Translations under genes and position numbers: made by a program | The notes under the pieces: model-generated | Database searches by the model: none | What the model was told of the DNA's origin: nothing | Seen by the model: only the letters and a program-made list of their open reading frames with translations | Part shown: piece after piece, positions 22,742 through 29,674 of the stretch | Position numbering within the stretch: position 1 is the first letter of the stretch | Layout: every line of letters starts with the position of its first letter | DNA from: Candidatus Daviesbacteria bacterium | GTDB lineage: Bacteria; Patescibacteriota; Microgenomatia; Daviesbacterales; UBA10151 | DNA: 32,345 bases | Assembly (NCBI GenBank): GCA_016183225.1 | Contig: JACPEZ010000016.1 | Location: 1-32,345, forward strand | Direction of reading: 5' to 3'

Positions 22742-23578
22742 ATGCCTGAGCTTCCTGAAGTTGAAGTCATAAAATTAAGCCTGCAGAGAAAAATTATTGG
22801 ATTAACCATTAAAAAAATCCAGATTCTTTCTCCTAAATCATTCATAGGAAATCCAAATTTAGCACAGGGACAAAAAGTACTCAAAATTGAAAGAAAAGCT
22901 AAGCTGTTATTAATTAATTTAGATAAGAATTTACTATTATTTCATCTGAAAATGACAGGACAATTAATTTTGGAAGATGGCAAAAGATTCATCGGAGGCC
23001 ATCCTACTGAAGACATGATGGGAAAAATGCCCAATAATCATACAAGGGTGATTTTTAGTTTCTCGGATGGTTCGCATTTATATTTTAATGACCAGAGAAG
23101 ATTTGGATGGGTGAAGATAATTGATAATGGAAAATTGACAATTGACAATTTAGGCCCAGAACCTCTGGAAAAAGAATTTACCTGGGAAATTCTAAAAAAT
23201 AATTTATTAAAACATAAAAGTATGCCTGTGAAAGTGGCTATTATGGACCAGAAAGTTGTTTCCGGGGTGGGTAATATTTACTCTAATGAGGCTTGTTTTA
23301 ATGCCGGAATTGATCCCAGAACAAAAATAAGTAACTTAAGTGACTTGCAATTCAAAAGACTGCACTTAGGGGTACTTAAGTCTTTAAAAGATGGGATAGC
23401 TCACGGGGGTTCAACCAGAGCCCATTTTCGCGACCCTGAAGGCCACAGAGGCTATTTTCTGGACTATGCCTATGTTTACGGCCGTGACAAACATCCCTGC
23501 AAGGTTTGCGGAACCATTATCAAAAAAATCTCCCTAGGGGGTAGGGGAACATATTTTTGCCCCCAATGCCAGAAATGA
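22742..23578 (+). CDS. fpg: Formamidopyrimidine-DNA glycosylase
   Basis: A 278-aa base-excision repair enzyme that removes oxidised purines such as 8-oxoguanine and cleaves the abasic site. The catalytic N-terminus PELPEVE (Pro2, Glu3) requires the start at ATG 22742. HLKMTGQL, NHTRVIFSF, DQRRFGWV and KVVSGVGNIYSNEACF (helix-two-turns-helix) follow. The C-terminal zinc finger is CKVC ... GRGTYFCPQC. Residues 126-137 lie on a heptamer repeat. The zinc-finger coding end (23486-23578) is repeated twice downstream, at 24268-24348 and 25344-25403. Confidence 0.96.
   Translation: MPELPEVEVIKLSLQRKIIGLTIKKIQILSPKSFIGNPNLAQGQKVLKIERKAKLLLINLDKNLLLFHLKMTGQLILEDGKRFIGGHPTEDMMGKMPNNHTRVIFSFSDGSHLYFNDQRRFGWVKIIDNGKLTIDNLGPEPLEKEFTWEILKNNLLKHKSMPVKVAIMDQKVVSGVGNIYSNEACFNAGIDPRTKISNLSDLQFKRLHLGVLKSLKDGIAHGGSTRAHFRDPEGHRGYFLDYAYVYGRDKHPCKVCGTIIKKISLGGRGTYFCPQCQK
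23119..23153 (+). repeat. Heptanucleotide tandem repeat inside fpg
   Basis: Five units in register: AATTGAT, AATGGAA, AATTGAC, AATTGAC, AATTTAG. They encode IDNGKLTIDNLG between FGWVK and GPEPL, a loop that varies in length in Fpg proteins. Confidence 0.75.
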
Positions 23579-23586
23579 CCTATAGC

Positions 23587-23615
23587 TTGACTTTGGTAAC
23601 TCTGTTTGTTATTAT
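23587..23615 (+). promoter_or_regulatory. Promoter of the first fpg-tail cargo gene
   Basis: TTGACT (23587-23592), 17-nt spacer, TATTAT (23610-23615), 8 nt to ATG 23624. It begins 9 nt after the fpg stop. Confidence 0.55.
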
Positions 23616-23623
23616 TATAGCCT

Positions 23624-24202
23624 ATGAATAAAGAAGAAGAAGTGGGAGTAGGCCTCGACCTTCAAGGCATTAGACAACGATTAGAAAGAGCAAGACAGCT
23701 AAGAGAGTTGATGGGGACAATACGTAATCCCATGCTTGCAGCAGTTTTTAATGTTCCTACCACAGAGGCTAAATCTGAATATTATGCAGATGAAGAATCT
23801 AAAGCTTTACTTCGACAGAAAGCTTCAAGAATAAGAGAGTGGGTTATGGTTAATGGTAGTCTTTATCAAGTTGAACCTGAAATTGAACCCTTAGATAGGA
23901 AGGCACGCTCTTTCCAAGATGACAGCTTTTCAGTAGGGGCAGATCTGCAACCGTCTAGAGGAACTTTTTATGGAGACGGCACCACAGGTGATCTACTTTC
24001 CCTAGCTGCTTTTAGTCAACCAGAGGGTATTCATTTTGATTTAACCTTAAGTTTTGAAGGAGGATATCAGATTACAATAGACTTTTCGGGGGGAATAAGA
24101 TATGAGTCAGCCATGATTGAGCTTGCCGAAATGACAGATATTGAATGTAAACTAGCTAATCATTATTTAGATCGATTTATCGAAGGCCACATGACCAATT
24201 GA
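23624..24202 (+). CDS. Hypothetical protein in the first fpg-tail insertion
   Basis: A 192-aa soluble protein of unknown family. The N-terminal third is charged and helical (IRQRLERARQLRELMGTIR), and the C-terminal half looks like a beta-rich domain (FDLTLSFEGGYQITIDFSGGI) ending in a helix with ECKLANHYLDRF. No catalytic motif is evident. It lies between fpg and the first relic of the fpg tail, so it is likely accessory cargo. It has its own leaderless promoter. Confidence 0.65.
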   Translation: MNKEEEVGVGLDLQGIRQRLERARQLRELMGTIRNPMLAAVFNVPTTEAKSEYYADEESKALLRQKASRIREWVMVNGSLYQVEPEIEPLDRKARSFQDDSFSVGADLQPSRGTFYGDGTTGDLLSLAAFSQPEGIHFDLTLSFEGGYQITIDFSGGIRYESAMIELAEMTDIECKLANHYLDRFIEGHMTN

Positions 24203-24267
24203 AGGAACTGAAATTTCCACCTGAATTTCTATGAATTTCTACCTGGAGGGTGGAATAGCTTAGTACC

Positions 24268-24348
24268 TCGGGATTTTGCCTGGACAACCACCCCTGCAAA
24301 GTTTGCCAAGCCATCATTAAAAAAATCTCTCTTGGGGGTAGGGGAACA
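24268..24348 (+). repeat. First relic of an fpg 3' end
   Basis: 24283-24348 encodes DNHPCKVCQAIIKKISLGGRGT, matching the Fpg zinc finger DKHPCKVCGTIIKKISLGGRGT at 23486 on. Many differences are at third codon positions. Slightly upstream, GGATTTTGCCT may match GGACTATGCCT of fpg with a short deletion between. After GGGGAACA the match ends, and the second CxxC pair is lost. Confidence 0.85.
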
Positions 24349-24384
24349 AAACCACGCCTTACTACACCATAATATATTCAGGTA

Positions 24385-24414
24385 TTGACATGTAGCGTTA
24401 AGTAGTGATAAATT
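24385..24414 (+). promoter_or_regulatory. Promoter of the Fic gene
   Basis: TTGACA (24385-24390), 18-nt spacer, TAAATT (24409-24414) with an extended-10 TG at 24406, then 6 nt to ATG 24421. A TATAAT at 24414-24419 is too far from the -35 and too close to the ATG. The rest of the 218-nt gap 24203-24420 holds the fpg relic. Confidence 0.55.
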
Positions 24415-24420
24415 ATAATC

Positions 24421-25344
24421 ATGGACAACAAATTAAAGCAGTTAACCGCTAAAAAGAGAAAGCTGGATACTTATAGACCGCTACCCCCGGAGCTGGTCAA
24501 AAACCTTGATGAGTGGTTTAAGATAGAACTTACCTACACCTCAAATGCCATTGAAGGAAATACCCTGACTCGCGCAGAAACAGCTTTGGTGGTGGAAAAA
24601 GGCCTGACTGTGCAAGGGAAGAGTTTAACGGAACATTTAGAAGCGACCAATCATGCCGAGGCGTTAGACTATGTTAAAACATTAGTTAGTAAAAAAAGAC
24701 AGGATATAACAGAACAAGACATTTTAGACATACACAGACTAATTTTAAATAAAATAGAAGCGGACAATGTGGGAAGGTATCGAACACAACATGCCAGGCT
24801 GACGCAGACCGATGTAGTTTTACCCAACCCCGTTAAGGTTCCCTGGCTGATGGAAGAGTTTGTGGAATGGCTTGCAGGCGATAATCATGACCACATAGTG
24901 AAAATTGGGGCAGATGCTCACTACAAATTAGTAAGTATTCACCCTTTTTCAGACGGCAATGGCAGGACTTCCCGTCTTTTAATGAACTTAACTTTAATGC
25001 AGGAAGGTTATCCGCCTGCCATAATCCGCAAAGAGGACAGGTTAGTTTATATAAACTCTTTGGAAAAAGCCCAAAAAGGTATGGGTTTAGACAATTTCTA
25101 TGGTCTTATCTACGGCGCAGTTGACCGTTCACTGGATATTTACTTAAAGGCGCTGCAGCCGGAAGGGGAGCAGATATTTTATACTACAGATGAGGTGGCA
25201 AAGTTGTTGCGGGTAGATCCGGAAAGTGTCAGGCGGTATGTCAGGAGGGGTACATTAAGAGCAGTTAAGTTGGGCGGTAAATTTATTAGGATAGACAGAG
25301 CTGATTTAGACCGATTTATAGAGAAACTTAAGACAAAACAGTAA
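24421..25344 (+). CDS. Fic/DOC-family protein with C-terminal excisionase-type HTH
   Basis: A 307-aa Fic enzyme predicted to transfer AMP (or another nucleotide group) to a target protein. The active-site motif HPFSDGNGRTSR is at 174-185, complete with catalytic His and the phosphate-binding GNGR. The inhibitory-helix motif SNAIEGN near residue 41 indicates self-inhibited class II Fic architecture. The C-terminus (about 255-304, TDEVAKLLRVDPESVRRYVRRG) is a MerR/excisionase-like DNA-binding domain, suggesting autoregulation. The gene is bracketed by two relics of the fpg tail, and its TAA stop overlaps the second relic. Target unknown. Confidence 0.92.
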   Translation: MDNKLKQLTAKKRKLDTYRPLPPELVKNLDEWFKIELTYTSNAIEGNTLTRAETALVVEKGLTVQGKSLTEHLEATNHAEALDYVKTLVSKKRQDITEQDILDIHRLILNKIEADNVGRYRTQHARLTQTDVVLPNPVKVPWLMEEFVEWLAGDNHDHIVKIGADAHYKLVSIHPFSDGNGRTSRLLMNLTLMQEGYPPAIIRKEDRLVYINSLEKAQKGMGLDNFYGLIYGAVDRSLDIYLKALQPEGEQIFYTTDEVAKLLRVDPESVRRYVRRGTLRAVKLGGKFIRIDRADLDRFIEKLKTKQ

Positions 25345-25403
25345 TTAAAAAAATCTCTCTGGGGGGCCGGGGAACATACTTTTGTCCCGCCTGCCAAAAA
25401 TAA
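25344..25403 (+). repeat. Second relic of an fpg 3' end, complete to the stop
   Basis: Encodes IKKISLGGRGTYFCPACQK-stop, one residue different from the functional Fpg end (Gln to Ala), with many silent base differences. The first base is shared with the Fic stop codon. Because it runs through to a proper stop, it is the best candidate for the original fpg 3' end. Confidence 0.9.
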
Positions 25404-25407
25404 ATAG

Positions 25408-25435
25408 TTGATAACTCCCTAAAGTGATGTATAAT
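25408..25435 (+). promoter_or_regulatory. Promoter of the RHH/PIN operon
   Basis: TTGATA (25408-25413), 16-nt spacer, TATAAT (25430-25435). The ATG at 25434 overlaps the -10 and cannot be the start; 25440 or 25446 would be leaderless or nearly so. Confidence 0.55.
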
Positions 25436-25445
25436 GGTGATGTAT

Positions 25446-25751
25446 ATGCATCAAATGTCCAGAACCCAGATTTATCTGCCTTATGAGCTTCGTCAAGCCA
25501 TTGACAAAGATCGCCGCGCAAACGGCGAGAGTCTGGCAGAGTATTTGCGCCAGGCGGCAGAGGAACATTTGAAAAGCCGGAAAAAGAAAAAGGTAGATCT
25601 TAAAAAATTGGCTGATGAGGTAATAGGTTCTTTAAAGGGTTACAGAACCAAAAAAGAAGTGCTGGAATGGGAGAGAGAAATACGAAGGGATCGCAAATTA
25701 GCAGATCAGCACTGGATTAAACGTTGGGATGAAGCTTTGAAAATACGATGA
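25446..25751 (+). CDS. RHH-type antitoxin of a PIN toxin pair
   Basis: About 101 aa. The N-terminus MSRTQIYLPYELRQAIDKD ... ESLAEYLRQAAEEHL is a ribbon-helix-helix domain. The charged C-terminal part (LADEVIGSLKGYRTKKEVLEWEREIRRDRK) would bind the toxin. Possible starts are ATG 25440, 25446 and 25455. I list 25446 because of its position about 10 nt after the -10; 25455 begins directly at the conserved MSRTQIYL. The stop overlaps the PIN gene start (ATGA at 25748). Confidence 0.82.
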   Translation: MHQMSRTQIYLPYELRQAIDKDRRANGESLAEYLRQAAEEHLKSRKKKKVDLKKLADEVIGSLKGYRTKKEVLEWEREIRRDRKLADQHWIKRWDEALKIR

Positions 25752-26122
25752 AATATCTGCCGGATACTAACATTTTTATTAGGGCGCTATTTGGTTTTAA
25801 AAAAGAAGAGGCATTTTTGAATAAAGCATTCTCAAAAAATGAAGTGGCTATATCAGTGGTAGTGATTGGTGAGTTTTATGCCAAGTCAGATTCTAAAGAA
25901 GCAGAGACTTTTGAGCGATTAGTTTCTGTGGCGCCTATTTTAGGTATTGACCTAATAACTGCCAGAGTTGCGGCAGATTATAGAAAGCAGTCTTTAAAAC
26001 AAAGCAGAGTTCAGTTATTGGATTGTTTTCTGGCTGCCCAAGCCAAATTGAATCATTTAATTTTAGTGACAGGCAATAAATCCGACTTTTCCATGAAAGA
26101 CATTAATGTCAAAAAGGTGTAA
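25748..26122 (+). CDS. PIN-domain toxin (VapC-like ribonuclease)
   Basis: A 124-aa PIN endoribonuclease with the full acidic set: Asp6 (LPDTNIFI), Glu42 (VIGEF), Asp92 (LLDCFLAAQA) and Asp113 (TGNKSDF). It is clearly different from the PIN protein at 6932. It overlaps the antitoxin by 4 nt and needs no Shine-Dalgarno of its own. The pair sits immediately after the second fpg relic. Confidence 0.9.
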   Translation: MKYLPDTNIFIRALFGFKKEEAFLNKAFSKNEVAISVVVIGEFYAKSDSKEAETFERLVSVAPILGIDLITARVAADYRKQSLKQSRVQLLDCFLAAQAKLNHLILVTGNKSDFSMKDINVKKV

Positions 26123-26145
26123 GAACCCTCGCTGCGCTCGGAACC

Positions 26146-26174
26146 TTGCCTTTTGCTGACGCAAAACGTAAAAT
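26146..26174 (+). promoter_or_regulatory. Probable promoter and palindrome before the MFS gene
   Basis: TTGCCT (26146-26151), 17-nt spacer, TAAAAT (26169-26174). A perfect inverted repeat TTTTGC-TGAC-GCAAAA (26151-26166) fills the spacer and could bind a regulator. Confidence 0.4.
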
Positions 26175-26189
26175 AACCTTTGGGTAATT

Positions 26190-27536
26190 ATGGAACAAAA
26201 ACCGTCCTTTGCCTCGGTTTTGGGAAACCGGGGATTTTTAAACCTGTGGATCAATCAGATTCTGGTCCAGCTTTCCTACAATTCCCTGAACTTTGCTTTA
26301 ATTATCTGGGTTTTTCAGCTGACCGGCTCCAATACGGCAGTGGCTGCCCTTTTACTGGCAGTTTATTTGCCGGCAGTGTTGCTGGGTCTTTTTACCGGTG
26401 TTTTAGTGGATTTAATGGATCGTAAAAAAATTATTTTAATGATTAATTTCTTTTTATGCCTGGCCTTTTTCAGCCTGATTTTTCTAAAAGATATTTATCC
26501 GGCTATTTTGGCCGTGGCTTTTTTTGTTAATGCTTTGGGCCAGTTTTATGCTCCTGCCGAAGCTTCGGCCATCCCTTTGATTGTCAAAAGACCCCAGCTT
26601 TTAACGGCCAATTCTTTTTTTTCCATCACCCTGTATTCCTGTTTTTTGCTGGGATTTGGTCTGGCCGGGCCGTTTATTAACCATTTTGGCATAAATTTTG
26701 TTTTTAGTCTGGGAGGAATATTTTTAGGAATAGCCTTTTTTCTGGCCCTGTTTTTTCCCTCTATCAGGGCAGAACCGGACAGCCAGGGTAAAAAACTGAT
26801 CCTGGCTTTGAAATCAAGCAGATTTAAACAGATTAAAGAGGTTGGTTTGTATGAAATCAGGGAAACTATTCATCTGATCAGAGGTAAGCTACCGGTTTTA
26901 TCATCGATTATTATTTTGGCAGGAGTGCAAATGGTGATTGGGATTTTGGCAGTGTTGATGCCGGCGCTTCTTGAGCGATCACTTAACATTAAAGCTACTG
27001 ATGCTTCGTATATTTTGATTATTCCTTTGGGAGCGGGCATTGTGACCGGAGGTTTGATTTTAAGCAGGATCGGGCATCTGTTGGTCAGGAGGCGGCTGGT
27101 TGCCAAGGCTACTATTTTTGGGGGGTTGCTGTTTTTTCTGATGGGAGTGGCTCCGATTCGCCCCCAGCCGTTACCGTTTTTTTCCCAGCTGCCTCTTTCA
27201 TCTGTGGTGGCAGTTGGTTCGTTTTTGCTAGGTATGGTGATGGTCTCTATTTTGGTGCCTTCCCAGACAGTTTTGCAGGAAAATACCCCGGAAGATATGA
27301 GGGGTAAGGTTTATTCCGTTCTGGGAGTGGCCATGGCCGGTCTTTCTTTGATTCCGGTTTTGCTGTCCGGTATTCTGGCAGATATTTTTGGCCCCATGCC
27401 GATTGTTTTGGCCATGGGCGCAATCATTATGCTGGCGGGCGCATTCGGACTTAAACCAAATTTATTTTTTGCCAAAAAAAGTTTACCTTATCATATGAGA
27501 GAATTTTTGGGGTTAGGACATTGGGAAGGAAAGTAG
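26190..27536 (+). CDS. Major facilitator superfamily transporter
   Basis: A 448-aa integral membrane protein with about 12 hydrophobic helices. The N-terminal layout (FLNLWINQILVQLSYNSLNFALIIWVFQLTGS, then a DLMDRKK cytoplasmic loop) is typical of EntS/MFS_3-type exporters. Substrate unknown; efflux is more likely than uptake from the subfamily resemblance. Only one short run interrupts the helices (the charged loop around residues 190-220). It ends directly against recF (TAG then ATG). Confidence 0.9.
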   Translation: MEQKPSFASVLGNRGFLNLWINQILVQLSYNSLNFALIIWVFQLTGSNTAVAALLLAVYLPAVLLGLFTGVLVDLMDRKKIILMINFFLCLAFFSLIFLKDIYPAILAVAFFVNALGQFYAPAEASAIPLIVKRPQLLTANSFFSITLYSCFLLGFGLAGPFINHFGINFVFSLGGIFLGIAFFLALFFPSIRAEPDSQGKKLILALKSSRFKQIKEVGLYEIRETIHLIRGKLPVLSSIIILAGVQMVIGILAVLMPALLERSLNIKATDASYILIIPLGAGIVTGGLILSRIGHLLVRRRLVAKATIFGGLLFFLMGVAPIRPQPLPFFSQLPLSSVVAVGSFLLGMVMVSILVPSQTVLQENTPEDMRGKVYSVLGVAMAGLSLIPVLLSGILADIFGPMPIVLAMGAIIMLAGAFGLKPNLFFAKKSLPYHMREFLGLGHWEGK

Positions 27537-28574
27537 ATGTTTCTCAAGCATCTTTCGCTAACGAATTTTCGCAATTATTCTAGTCTGTCCCTGGAATTTA
27601 ATGAAAAATCTACCATTTTTGTGGGTAATAATGCCGTAGGTAAATCCAATCTTTTGGAAGCGGTTTATTTTTTGTCTACTACTAAATCGGGTCGGGTTGA
27701 TGAAGAAGGGGAATTGATAAAATCAGGTGAAAGCATAACTAGGGTACAGGGTACAGGTGACAGTAATTTGGAGATTACGCTGCAAAATACCCGGAACCAA
27801 TTTTCTAAAAGAGTCAAAGTTAATGGGGTGGCCAGAAGAGTAGTTGATTATATTGGCAATATGCCGGTGGTGTTGTTTTCCCCCTCTGATATCAATATGG
27901 TAACAGGCAGTCCATCCTTAAGGAGATGGCATTTGGATATGGCCTTGGCCCAAATTGATCCCCAATATAAAAAAGCCCTTACATTATATGAGCAGGTTTT
28001 AGTAAATAGAAATAGAGTTTTAAAAAGAATCAGAGAGGGGCAGGGAAGAGTAGATGAGCTGGGTTACTGGACAGATGAGTTGATTAAATATGCCAGGGTG
28101 GTATCAGACGCTAGAATTGCTTTTCTGGAATCAATGAATAATTTTCAGAGTCCTTTGGGAAAATTTGTTTTTGAATATAAACAAAGTTTCTTAAATAAAG
28201 AGAGATTACTTCAATATAATGGCAGGGAAGTGGCTGCAGCTGTTACGCTGATTGGCCCACACCGAGACGACTTTGTCGTTCAACTGGGTGATCGCAATCT
28301 GGATCATTTCGGATCAAGAGGCGAACAGCGAACAGCTACTTTGGCTTTTAAGCTGGCTACTTTGGAATACATGGCTCTTTCATTGGGCAAAAGGCCAATT
28401 TTACTGCTTGATGATGTTTTTTCCGAACTGGATCGAAGTCATCGGGCCCATGTAGTAGAGGTTGTCTCCCGCCAGCAAACCCTGATTGCCACAGTGGAGC
28501 TGGAAAATCTGTCTAAAAACTTTCTAAAAAATGCCAGAATTTTAAGGGTAGAGGATGGGAAGATTATTTTTTAA
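27537..28574 (+). CDS. recF: DNA replication and repair protein RecF
   Basis: A 345-aa SMC-like ATPase that helps load RecA at gapped DNA. Start MFLKHLSLTNFRNY is diagnostic. Walker A is GNNAVGKS (30-37), the signature motif FGSRGEQRT and Walker B ILLLDDVFSELD follow. The ATG abuts the MFS stop with no gap, so translation is probably coupled. A short GGGTACA-type heptamer array (27741-27761) encodes RVQGTGD in the lobe II loop. Confidence 0.95.
   Translation: MFLKHLSLTNFRNYSSLSLEFNEKSTIFVGNNAVGKSNLLEAVYFLSTTKSGRVDEEGELIKSGESITRVQGTGDSNLEITLQNTRNQFSKRVKVNGVARRVVDYIGNMPVVLFSPSDINMVTGSPSLRRWHLDMALAQIDPQYKKALTLYEQVLVNRNRVLKRIREGQGRVDELGYWTDELIKYARVVSDARIAFLESMNNFQSPLGKFVFEYKQSFLNKERLLQYNGREVAAAVTLIGPHRDDFVVQLGDRNLDHFGSRGEQRTATLAFKLATLEYMALSLGKRPILLLDDVFSELDRSHRAHVVEVVSRQQTLIATVELENLSKNFLKNARILRVEDGKIIF
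27741..27761 (+). repeat. Heptanucleotide tandem repeat inside recF
   Basis: AGGGTAC, AGGGTAC, AGGTGAC: three heptamers encoding RVQGTGD. It is the shortest of the seven arrays in the window, so less certain. Confidence 0.55.
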
Positions 28575-28653
28575 CCCCCCATTTGGAGGCTAATTTGGAG
28601 AGCTGGTAGGTGATGAAGACGGCAAAAGCGGTGAGGTGGATAAGGTCACAAAT
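28564..28653 (-). pseudogene. C-terminal remnant of a lost membrane-protein gene
   Basis: On the minus strand, 29 codons without a start (DLIHLTAFAVFITYQLSKLA ... KWGVKK) end in a TAA that overlaps the recF end. The amphipathic, membrane-like sequence and the convergent overlap suggest the tail of a gene that once ended here. The pyrB promoter now begins 13 nt beyond its upstream end. Confidence 0.4.
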
Positions 28654-28665
28654 TTAGTTGCCATA

Positions 28666-28694
28666 TTGACATTTTATATTAATCTTTCTAAACT
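28666..28694 (+). promoter_or_regulatory. Promoter of the pyrB-carA-carB operon
   Basis: TTGACA (28666-28671), 17-nt spacer, TAAACT (28689-28694), then 9 nt to the TTG start of pyrB. No room for a leader attenuator or Shine-Dalgarno. Confidence 0.65.
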
Positions 28695-28703
28695 AGCAAT
28701 AAT

Positions 28704-29660
28704 TTGGGCATCATATTTAAAAGTAGAGACATAATAGATATTAATGATTTTTCTAAAGAAGAATTGCTTTTCATTTTAAAAACAGCCAGGAAATTTGATC
28801 CCGAATATGTTAAAAAAGACAGATCCAACTACACCATAGCCCAGGGGAAAATTGCCGCTTTACTCTTTTTTGAACCCTCCACCAGAACAGAGCAATCTTT
28901 TAAATCGGCAGCTCAAAAAATAGGCATGGGCATTATTGGCTTTGACGATCCCGAAGCCACCAGTATTCACAAAGGTGAATCTTTTTCCGATACTATCAGA
29001 ATCATGAATTCATATGCCGATGTGTTGATTATGAGGCATCCGGAAAGCGGTGCTGCCGGGAAAGCCGCAGATGTGGCAGATATTCCGGTCATCAATGCCG
29101 GTGACGGGGCTAACCAGCATCCCACTCAAACCATGCTAGATCTGTACACCATGATGAAAGAAGCAGGCCCGCCTAGCCGCGAGGCTGGCCGTTTGGACGG
29201 CATTACAGTGGCCTTGATGGGAGATTTAAAATACGGCCGGACTGTTCATGCGCTGTCCATTGCCCTGTCCCATTTTAAAGTCAAACAAATTTTTATCTCG
29301 CATCCCAGCTTGGCTATGCCGGCTGAATTTTTGCAAATTTTGGACAAAAGAGGAGTTAAATACGAACAGTTGGATCAAATGCCTTCTGATTTGCAGGCGG
29401 ATTTTCTTTATCAAACCCGGGTGCAGAAAGAAAGATTTAAGAATTTAAGCGAATACAAAAAAATCAAAGATAAATTTGTGCTGGATGCCTCTTTTAAGAA
29501 ATTTTTGGATAGGGGGGTGAAGTTGATGCATGCTTTGCCAAGAGTAAATGAAATAGATCCGTCTTTAGATGCCCATCCCAATGCCATTTATTTTGCCCAG
29601 GCCAGAAATGGCTTGTATATCCGGGAAGCGCTGCTGGCATTAGTTTTGGGAAGAATTTAA
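28704..29660 (+). CDS. pyrB: Aspartate carbamoyltransferase catalytic subunit
   Basis: A 318-aa enzyme making carbamoyl-aspartate, the first committed step of pyrimidine synthesis. Carbamoyl-phosphate loop FEPSTRTEQSF (the usual second Arg is Glu here), the 80s loop SIHKGESFSDT, RHPESGAA, GDGANQHPTQTMLDLYT, GDLKYGRTVHAL and the aspartate loop HALPRVNEID are all present. The start is TTG 28704: no ATG or GTG fits, and the N-terminus aligns with other PyrB proteins. No regulatory subunit gene follows. A GC-rich imperfect hairpin (29164-29190) encodes an extra GPPSREA before GRLDGITVALMGD. Confidence 0.95.
   Translation: MGIIFKSRDIIDINDFSKEELLFILKTARKFDPEYVKKDRSNYTIAQGKIAALLFFEPSTRTEQSFKSAAQKIGMGIIGFDDPEATSIHKGESFSDTIRIMNSYADVLIMRHPESGAAGKAADVADIPVINAGDGANQHPTQTMLDLYTMMKEAGPPSREAGRLDGITVALMGDLKYGRTVHALSIALSHFKVKQIFISHPSLAMPAEFLQILDKRGVKYEQLDQMPSDLQADFLYQTRVQKERFKNLSEYKKIKDKFVLDASFKKFLDRGVKLMHALPRVNEIDPSLDAHPNAIYFAQARNGLYIREALLALVLGRI
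29164..29190. repeat. GC-rich hairpin inside pyrB
   Basis: CCCGCCT, a 7-nt loop, AGGCTGG form an imperfect stem in a loop-coding region. Its CCCGCCT start resembles that of the hairpin at 5324. Confidence 0.4.
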
Positions 29661-29674
29661 CAAGAAAGGGAACT

